DNA of 64,000 nt. Source: Cordilura impudica. Lineage: Eukaryota; Arthropoda; Insecta; Diptera; Scathophagidae. Under the pieces are notes generated by a model. That model was given only the letters and a program-made list of their open reading frames with translations, did not search any database and was not told the DNA's origin. The stretch's first letter is position 1. Every line of letters starts with the position of its first letter. Made by a program: the position numbers and the translations under genes. Shown here piece after piece: positions 55,316 through 64,000 of the stretch. The DNA lies in assembly GCA_963682025.1 (NCBI GenBank), contig OY821521.1, positions 194,713,026-194,777,025 of the forward strand. Reading direction: 5' to 3'.

Positions 55316-57171
55316 CTAGCAGAGCCCAGCCCTCGAAATTCGGGTGCAATTTTCTAAGAAATTTTATTATTTCATTCAATTTAATTCTTTCAATGTTTTT
55401 TTTAAATGTATTTAAATCATTAAATTTATTTCATTACTAGATGTAACCCAGTGTGCTTCAGCGTTCCTACCCAGGAGAAAGGTACATATAGCTGCCCATG
55501 AGAAGAACATGGATTTTCCAAATTAGATCTGGCACCACTTAACTATTGACCTTGAATTTAGAATATCATTTGGCAATTTTTCTCTTAGCGATTTTTGATT
55601 TTGCCCATTTTTGATTTTGAAGATTTTTGATTTTTGGGTGATTTTTATTTTTTCTTTTCAAGACTGTTGCTTTCGTAGTACTTCATATTTCTTAGATAGG
55701 AGGTGCCAGGCCCACCAATCCCATCCCGCCCAATTTTTATTGGACTCCTCACATTAATATCTGATGGACTCGTGCAAAATGTCGAGTCATTCCCTTTTAT
55801 AGTATACCAGTTATATATTCGATATCTATTTACTTAATGGGCGGTGCTTCGCCCACTGCTCCTATCACGACCATTTTTGTTCGACTAATCACACAAATAA
55901 CCTATGGGCTCATGCAAAGCCACAAAGCCCTCTCTTTTACAGTACTCAAGATATATGACAATAAGTAGTTACTTTGCATGGGGAGTGCCACGCCTATTGG
56001 TGTGAACCCGCCAATTTTTTGTACGACTACTCATACTAAGATCTGATAGGCCCGTGCAAAGTGTCAAAGCTTCCCTTTTTTAGCACACCAGTTATACGAT
56101 ATCATATATTTACTTTGTATGGGTGGTGCCACGCCCACTGCTCCAATCACGCCCATTTTTTGTCTAACTAATCACATGGATAAATTAAGGGCTCACACAA
56201 AGTCCCAAGCCTCTCACTATTACAGTACTCCAGACATATGGCATTTTATATTTACTTTGTGTGGCAGGTGCCACGCCTATTGGTCCAATACTGCCCATTT
56301 TGTATCCAACTACTCACATTAATAATAGGTGACATCAGAAAAATTTTAAAAGCTCTCTCTATCACAGTACTCGAGATATATAATATTGAACAATTACTTG
56401 TATGGGAGGTACACGCCCACTTATCCTAACCCGCCCATTTCTGGCGTAGCTACTAATATTAACAATAGGTGACCTCACACAAATTTGCAAAGCTCTCCCT
56501 ATCATAGTACTCAATATATGTATATGATATTAAAAATTTACTTTGTGTGGGAGGTGCCACGCTCACTAAAAATATTTAAAAAATTATAGCCTATAGCACT
56601 TCCCATATCCGCAGTAAGACTCTTTGAAAATTTCAGGAAGATCAGATGGGTAGTTACGGAGATTACCTCCTACAAACAAACAAACAAACTCACATTACCT
56701 CTTTATTATATTAGTATAGATATATATTTGTTAAACACACAGAAATATGGACCTAAAGGTATTTGAGCCACCACATAAATATATGCTAATTTTAGGCAAT
56801 TCACAATTCAACACAGGACGTTTGATATGCAAGTGTTATAATTAAATTCGATTGCGTTATTGTCGTTATTGATTTATGTGCAAAATTGTTTTTCAATTCA
56901 ACACAGGGCTTTTCATATAAAATTTTTGAAAACACATTAACAAATTTACTAAACTCACACACATCATTATATAATTTTCTGCAAGTGTTAGTAGCAACTT
57001 TAAATGAATTTTACTCAAAAATAAAATTGTTCCAGACAGCACAAATCTCTAAACCTGGTGGACAGCTAAAATCAAATGCCTTTCAAATGAGGTATGTTTG
57101 CTTAAAATCGGTTTAAAACTGACAAGGTTATATCGGTCACAAGAAATCGCCTTGCCTATTAATACTATAGA
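55316..57171 (-). mobile_element. HelA Helitron carrying an inserted HelB
   Basis: On the minus strand it begins TCTATAGTATTAATAGGCAA at 57171 and ends with a stem and CTCTGCTAG at 55316, between A and T. HelB occupies 55437-56720. With it removed, TTTCATTA joins TATATATTTGTTAAACACAC, which matches the continuous sequence in the HelA copy near 17.24 kb. Confidence 0.85.
55437..56720 (-). mobile_element. HelB Helitron, complete non-autonomous copy
   Basis: On the minus strand it begins TCTATACTAATATAATAAAG at 56720 and ends GGGTTACATCTAG at 55437, again between A and T. From 5' to 3' it holds a GTTTGTTTGTTTGTAGGAGG block, about seven ~140-bp units with TGGGCGTGGCACC (56580 to 55700), an AAAAATCGCCAAA-type minisatellite (55660-55560) and a conserved CAGCTATATG segment. 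The 3' hairpin is weak. No coding capacity. Confidence 0.8.
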
Positions 57172-57613
57172 TAATTGTTCTTTTTCATTAATTTAAATGG
57201 GATTAAATGACGCGTGGTAAAGAAGAAGAAAACATATATTTCAAAAATTCATAACTGCACTGTATTCTTAATCGAACCGGTTTCTGGCATTTCAGCCTTC
57301 ATCAGCGATTTATTGAACATTGTGATAATTGTTATGTTTTAATTGAATAGATTGTTTCTATATGAAAATTTTTTCTACTTAGGGCGGCCGTGAGGTTTTG
57401 AACCATGAACCTTCACATACACTCGTACTTGCACTTTTTGGTCAGCGCTTTAACACACTCACCTAAAGTCAGGCCTATGTTTTAATTGAATAGATTGTTT
57501 CTATATGAAAATTTTTTCTACTTAGGGCGGCCGTGAGGTTTTGAACCATGAACCTTCACATACACTCGTACTTGCACTTTTTGGTCAGCGCTTTAACACA
57601 CTCACCTAAAGTC
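57172..57613 (-). mobile_element. SINE-like element with duplicated tRNA-like head
   Basis: On the minus strand, TAGGTGAGTGTG (A-box-like) is followed ~50 bases later by GGTTCAAAACC, a perfect match to the GGTTCRANNCC B box. The spacing and the GTTAAAGCGCTGACC segment suggest a Ser/Leu-type tRNA origin. The 137-bp head occurs twice, identical, at 57334-57470 and 57477-57613. Downstream on that strand a body reads GCTGATGAAGGCTGAAATGC and CAGAAACCGGTTCG (57280-57310). Cloverleaf folding looks incomplete, so a SINE is more likely than a functional tRNA. No A-tail was confirmed. Confidence 0.6.
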
Positions 57614-59454
57614 ATATGAGCAGTGTGGTTAGATTCAGTTTTCGTACCATACAGCTTTACTTTGTATTAATTTCAGAAGATACAACTCCGTCCAAACAAA
57701 CAATCGTTATTTTTGAATTTTGAATATTTTTTGCATTTATACTTCTAATTTCCACTATTCTCAGTTTTCGTAAGAGTTGTCATATGTGATGTACGGTTTT
57801 GTACATACCTACATATGTACTTTTACATATATTTGAGATGACGCTTTTTGAATTAGCTTAAAAATAACGAAAAATTATCCGAACATAGCTTCCCTGAATT
57901 AATCCAAGATTGATTACAAGAATATACACGTCAATTAGTCTCGATAAGTCGTAACGAGGCATGACAGGGCATACTAGTCGAATTTAGAAACCTAATATCG
58001 AAGTCTGAATGAGATTATTCTTAGATATCGGCTAAATTTTGTTATATCGGCTGCTAAATAGGCGATTATATTTAATCTTGATCCATTCCACATATTTATA
58101 AAAGTTCTTTCTCATATTTCTTTAAACTTGGATAAACCAAAATTTTACAAACCACTTCAACATGATGTCATAATTTTCTTCTTACTGAAAAACAACAACA
58201 AAAAAAAGCATTATGAAAATTAAAAATGTAGCAAATATGTGGAGGATTATATTCATGTATATGTAAATGTAGAAATGTAAATATGTATCATATTTGTTTG
58301 TATTTGTAGATGCTTCAATCTATACTTATAAATTCCTTTTTATGATTAATTACATAATTGAAAAAAGTAATGATTTATTGGCAGACAACAACAACAACAA
58401 AAACAACACCAGCAAATACAGATTATACTTATCTTGTTAGTTGCGAGAGCAAAACAAATAATTTACTCGTTGTTACATTCGAAAAATCTATAAATTAATT
58501 GAAAATACTTTATTAAAATTCAGCAAAAAGCCAAATGAATAGAAACTCGTACAAAATCTTACCAGAAATAAGAACTTGTAAAAATGAAAAGAAATAGAAG
58601 AAAAATATGAAATGTTCTATTAACTGGAAACAAAGATTAATGACACTGAACTTGTCATGTTTCCAAATTTTTATATATTAAGAAAGCTGTGAATACTGGA
58701 AACTGTCTAGACAAATTGATGGCATAAAGTTTCATATAAATCAAACAAAAATATTGACAGCTTCTATTATTAAAAAAAGAAAAAGTCATATTTTTTCTAA
58801 AAAAAAAAAAAATATGAATTTATGAGAAGCACTTAAGTCAATTTTAAAAATTTGATTCGAATGGAAACATTAATTAAATAACTTGTTAATTCTGCTCTAT
58901 AATTAATATGTTTTATTTTTTAATTAAGAAACAACAAACAGAAATTACTATTTTGTTGCCTTTCTTTTACTTTAGTTTGTTGTTGCTATCTTATTGTAGT
59001 AATTTATTTATTTAATACCCTTAAGTAATTTACAACCATAAACTTATCGTTGGTTATTTAAAATATTTTTCCAATTTAGAATAATAATAATAATAATTCG
59101 CGAAATGGCAAATACGCAACTAACATAATTAACATAAACAATATTTATGCCTGAACAATTTTAAAACTAATTTCATGGTCTAATTTACAATTAATTCTTA
59201 AAGGAAAGTAAAATGTAGAAATTTAGCGAGGGGAGAAATTAATAAGAAACTACGACTTGTGTCCCAGGACAAACACTAACGCAGGAAATAAGAGTTTTGG
59301 TATAAAAGAAATATCAAATAAAAACTAGTTCTTGAGAACTAAAATTAAAAAAAAAAAAACAAAGCTATAAAATACCCTACACTAGGTCATGTATGAATAA
59401 ACAAAATAAGGATAATCCAAAAATTAGAGAATAATTGATTAAAAAAATTATTCA
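57614..59454. other. AT-rich stretch with minor repeat fragments
   Basis: 57735-57800 (TTTCGTAAGAGTTGTCATAT) matches 31785-31830 beside a DINE-B copy. 57945-57975 (AAGTCGTAACGAGGCATGAC) matches the start of the diverged DINE-A at 17.89 kb. The rest is homopolymer- and AAC-rich with no gene seen. Confidence 0.5.
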
Positions 59455-61563
59455 ATTACTGAGTAAAATAGCCGGGCATGCACTTGAATACTCCTCTTTT
59501 GATTAACCGACTAATTTTAGTCGAGTAATTTTAAATATTTATCTACGCTATGCTGGTTTTTATCGAGAAATTTTTACTCAAGTAATTTAAAACGAAAAGT
59601 TTAAAAAAGTGAATAAATTGTAGAAAAATTATTTCGATTAATAGACTACAAAATTTATTTTTAAAATCTTTATTTTTAACGAGAAATTTTACATGATTAA
59701 CGTACATCAGAAATATCGAATAGCGAGTAATTTGAATAAATTTTTATCGATTAACTGATAAACACATTAATTTATTTACTCGACTAAAATTTGGACTGGT
59801 AATTTTACTTTAGATAGTAGGGTATGCACTTGAAATATTTCCTTTCGATTAATGGAGAATTTTTACTCGAGTAATTTTAAATGACAAATTTCGAATAACG
59901 AATATTTCAAATAAGTTTTATTTTGACTAGCAAATATTTTTCTACGATCTGCTGATTTTTGTCGACAAATTTTTACTCGAGTAATTTAAAATCGAAAAAT
60001 TTTGTATGGGAAATTATTCGTAGAAAATTTATCGATTAATCGATTGGAAAATATTTTTTAAGCTCTCAAATTTTTAACGAGAAATTTTAAAACTAACTGC
60101 TTAAAAAATTAATTTATTTACTTTAGTAAAAATTTAACGAATAATGTTGCTTTAGAAAGAAAGTTATGCACTTGAATTATCATCTTCCGATTAATCGAGT
60201 AATTTTAAAGGACAAATTTCAAAAAGCGCATATTTCGAATAAGTTTTATATTGATTAGCAAATATTTGTTTACTCTATGCTGGCTTTTATCGAAGAATTT
60301 AAAGTCGAGTAATTTAAAATGGCAAAATTTCAAATAGCGAAAGTCTATGCCGATTAATCGCTTTTAAAATATTCTGTTCAAGTTCTCTAATTCTTAACCA
60401 GAAATTTTACATGACTAACACAAATTAGAAATTGTGAATAATGAATGATTCGAATAATTTTTATCGATAAATTTTTATCGATGAACTAATTAAAACATAT
60501 TTTTTAAGATTGACTCTATACTTTAACGACGGCAAAGTGTTCAGATAAATTTATAGCGATTATTCGATGAAAAAACAATTTCTTAATCAACGCTGTTCTT
60601 AATAGCGAAATTTTACTCGATTGCTTTTATTCGACTAATATTCAATATAGTCGAATAAGTTATCAATTTATGATACGTTCAATTTAGTCGATTTAATTAT
60701 GAATCTATGATACGTTTTTACTCGAGTAATTTTAAATAACAAATTTCGAATAACGAATATTTCATGTAGGTTTTATATTGATTTACAAATATTTATATAC
60801 GATCTGCTGCTTTTTGTCGACAAATTTTTACTCGGGTAATTAGAATCGAAAAATTTCGTATGGGAAATAATTCGTAGAAAATTTATCGATTAGCCGATTA
60901 AAAAAATACTATTTTAAGCTCTCAAGTTTTTAACGAGAAAAAAATTAATTTATTTATTTTAGTAGAAATTTAACGAATAATGTTGCTTTAGAGAGAAAGT
61001 TATGCACTTGATTAAACTTCTTTTAATTAATCGAGTACTTTTATTCGTGCAATTTTAAATGACAAATTTCAAAAAGCGCATATTTCGAATAAGCTTTATA
61101 TTGACTTGCAAATATTTGTTTACTCTCTACTAGCCTTTATCGAAGAATTTTTACTCGAGTAACTTAAAATGGCAAAATTTCGATTAGCGACTAATTGTAG
61201 AAAATCTATGTCGATTAATCGATAAAAGAACACTACGTTTAAGTTCTCTAATTCTTAAGGAGAAATTTTGCATGACATAAGTAAATTAAAAATTGTGAAT
61301 AATAAATTATTCGAATAAATTATTACCGATTAACTAATTAAAACATATTTTTTAAGATTGACTCTATACTTTAACGATGACGAAGTGCTCAAATAAATTT
61401 ATAGTGATTATACAATGAAAAAAAACTATTTCTTAATCAATGCTGTTCTCTGGAGCGAAATTTTACTTGATTGCCTTTATTCGACTAATATTCAATAAAG
61501 CCGAATTAATTATAAATTTATGATATATTCAATTTAGTCAAATAAATTATGAATCTATGAAAC
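59455..61563 (+). repeat. TCGA satellite array S4 with ~0.85-kb higher-order repeat
   Basis: Monomers related to S1. Two consecutive higher-order copies, about 59870-60716 and 60717-61563, share landmarks in order: TTTGTCGACAAATTTTTACT, TTTCGTATGGGAAATAATTC, AATAATGTTGCTTTAGA, AGATTGACTCTATACTTTAA and ATTCGACTAATATTCAAT. A partial third copy precedes them. Confidence 0.85.
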
Positions 61564-62284
61564 GTTTTAAAATTCTAATCACTTAATTATACATATAATG
61601 GTTTAAATTTTTGCACTATAAGTTTTTAATTTATTCGAATAACTTAAAAAAATTTAAATCACTCGATTGTATTTATATTATATTATTTTATATTTCCTCA
61701 GTAATTCTATTTCCTGGAATAATTGTCTATTTATTCAAATAATCAAAATATTTATATTATTTGATAACTTGTTTTTTTTTAATTCAAATTCTTAATCGCT
61801 TGCTTAAAATAAAAAGATTTATCAACCATTTTTAATTTATACAAATAATAGGTTTTTTTAAATGTTAGGTCAATATGAAACATCGCTTTATGCCGTAAGC
61901 CTCAACGTTTTCCTTAATAATAAACTAAAGAAGAACCGAGTAAATTGTACACCATAACAGATAGTTATATCACCACTACTACTACAAATGCCCTGATCAA
62001 AGTAGGCTAAAATATACTCATAAATTTATTATTCTAAATACTGATTATCTTTCAAAAGTGTTGGCATTATTTCTTTAATTTTCTACAGAACTGAAACGTA
62101 TGAAATTAATATTAACAAATATATGATACGAGTATGTTTTAGGTGTTGTTGGCTACTTGAAGTCAGATAAACTTAGGGTGGCAATTATGTTTAATATATA
62201 ATAATCTTAATTTTAATAAATTTAAACAACTGTAAAAATAAAATATAAATTACTACTAATTCTCATAATTATACTTATTTTAAT
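61564..62284. other. AT-rich, no identified feature
   Basis: No repeat unit or frame that I can support. Confidence 0.4.
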
Positions 62285-64000
62285 TAATTTCTTATTCATC
62301 ATTTTATTTTATATTATTTTATTTTGTTTTAATTTTTTATTTTATTTTCTTTTTTAATTTATTTTTTTTTTTTATTTTTTTTTTAGTTAGTTTTTAGTTG
62401 ATTTTATTTTAAAATATTTTATTTAGTTTTGTGTAATGTTATTTTAATTTATTTCTTTACTTTATTTTATTGTATTTTATTTTATTTTATTTTATTTTAT
62501 TTAAAAAAATTTAATTTAATATAATTTTTTATTTTTTATTTTAATTATTTAATTTTAATTTTATTTTAATTTATTTTTTAATTTTTTTAATTTTTTTTAA
62601 ATGAATATTTAAGTTTATTATATTTTAAAATATTTTATTTTGCTTAGTTTAATTTTATTTTATTCTATTTTTTTATTTAATTTTATTTTATGTTTTTTTA
62701 TTTTATTTTATACTATTTTATTTTATTTTATTTTATTTTATTTTATTTTATTTTATTTAATTTTATTTTATGTTTTATTTTATTTTATTTTATTTTATTT
62801 TATTTTATTTTATATTATTTTATTCTATTTAATTTTATTTTACTTTACTTTATTTCATTTTGCTTAATTTTATTTTAAGATGTTTTATTTTATTTTATTC
62901 TATTTTATTTTATCAAATTCCTTTTTATTTAATTCTATTTTTTTATTTTCTTTTATTTTATTTTATTTTATTTTATTTTATTTTATTTTATTTCCTTTTC
63001 TTTTCTTTTCTTTTCTTTTCGTTTCCTTTATTGTATTGTACTTTATTTTTTTTATTTTATTTTATTTTTTTTTTTTTATTTTTTTTTTATTTTATTTTAT
63101 TTTATTTTATTTTATTTTATTTTATTTTATTTTATTTTATTCCTTTTAATTTTATTAAATTTTTTTATTTTCTTTTATTTTATTCTATTATATTTTATTT
63201 TGTTTTATTTTATTTTATTTTACTTTACTTTATTATATTTTATTTTATTTTATATTATTTTATTCTATTTTATTTTATTTTATTTTATTTTATTTTACTT
63301 TATTTCATTTTATTTAATTTTATTTTAAGATGTTTTATTTTATTTTATTTTATTTTATTTTATTTTATTTTATTTTATTTTATTTTATTTTATTTTATTC
63401 TATTTTATTTTATTAAATTCCTTTTAATTTAATTCCATTTTTTTTTTCTTTTATTTTATTTTATTCTCTTTTATTTTATTTCCTTTTCTTTTCTTTTCAT
63501 TTCTTTTATTGTATTGTATTTTATTTTATTTTATTTTATTTTATTTTATTCTATTTTATTTTATTTTATTTTATTTTATTTTATTTTATTTTATTTTATT
63601 TTATTTTATTTTTTTTTTTATTTTATATCATTTTATTTTATTTTATATTATTTTATTTTATATAATTTTATTTTATTTTATTTTATTCCTTTTTATTTTA
63701 TTCAATTTTTTTATTTTCTTTTATATTATTCTATTTTATATTATTTTATTTTATTATATTTTATTGTATTTTAGTGTATTTTATTTTAGTTTATTTTATT
63801 TTATTTTATTTTATTTTATTTTATTTTATTTTATTTTATTTTATTTTACTTTATTTTACTTTATTTTATTTGATATTATTTTATTTTATTTTATTTTATT
63901 TTATTTTATTTTATTTTATTTTACTTTATTTTACTTTATTTTATTTGATATTATTTTATTTTATTTTATTTTATTTTATTTTACTTTATTTTATTTTACT
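62285..64000 (+). repeat. ATTTT pentanucleotide array, open at the window end
   Basis: Over 1.6 kb of mostly TTTTA units with sub-blocks of TTTTC (62994-63020 and 63480-63500). A ~430-500 bp higher-order pattern is visible, since AATTTTATTTTAAGATG recurs near 62867 and 63316. Long frames of FILFYFILFY are translations of the array. Confidence 0.9.

Noticed and set aside
57394..57466. Possible functional tRNA gene on the minus strand
   Set aside because: The A and B boxes are present, but I could not form a convincing acceptor stem or anticodon loop, and the unit is tandemly duplicated with SINE-like flanks.
62640..63774. Long frames up to 190 residues of repeated FILFYF
   Set aside because: Direct translation of the TTTTA array in all three forward frames.

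Overview
The window looks like intergenic or heterochromatic DNA from a higher (muscomorphan, probably calyptrate) fly. It is very AT-rich. It carries Diptera-typical repeats: DINE-1/mini-me-like elements with a GTCC/GGAC microsatellite, Tc1, mariner and Transib relics, jockey/RTE/I-type retrotransposon relics and non-autonomous Helitrons. I found no intact host gene, tRNA or rRNA. Every protein-like signal is a decayed copy of a transposable element or of a multicopy gene family. The species assignment is inference from repeat types only.

Layout. 0-9.6 kb: four blocks of a 17-20 bp minisatellite, a non-LTR reverse transcriptase relic, a minus-strand pseudogene of an uncharacterised arthropod multicopy family (PPLHIKLG motif), a ~118-bp GTGACTGTGC repeat and the first DINE-A and HelA copies. 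9.6-18.3 kb: a degenerate ATATGC repeat, a 1.39-kb hAT element with 8-bp target duplication inside a GGAC microsatellite, two Tc1 relics, and nested Helitrons. 18.3-24 kb: an RTE/BovB-like pseudogene, then a 2.4-kb foldback hAT element with ~1-kb arms. 24-32.9 kb: DINE-B copies, the largest minisatellite array (inverted relative to the others) with a MITE inside it, one HelA copy and a 153-bp TA-flanked MITE. 34-41.3 kb: an RNase H retrotransposon relic, satellite arrays rich in TCGA-centred palindromes, an unidentified protein remnant and a PIF/Harbinger element. 41.5-48.2 kb: a Tc1 element split by a 4.7-kb Transib, which itself hosts DINE-A, HelA and the 118-bp repeat. 50-57.2 kb: HelB fragments alternating with DINE-A, a mariner-Transib junction, and HelB inserted in HelA. 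57.2-64 kb: a SINE-like unit with an exactly duplicated tRNA-like head, a second TCGA satellite array with a ~0.85-kb higher-order repeat, and an ATTTT array running off the window end.

The elements do not form a pathway. What they give is a stratigraphy. Nested insertions with readable target duplications (CGGCG for Transib, 8 bp for the two hATs, TTA for Harbinger, A/T for Helitrons) order the events. The most informative object is the Transib copy. Both of its ends read as a recombination-signal-like heptamer, a 23-bp spacer and an A-rich nonamer, and its surviving C-terminal transposase half keeps the SEEAQE box that corresponds to the RAG1 catalytic glutamate region.
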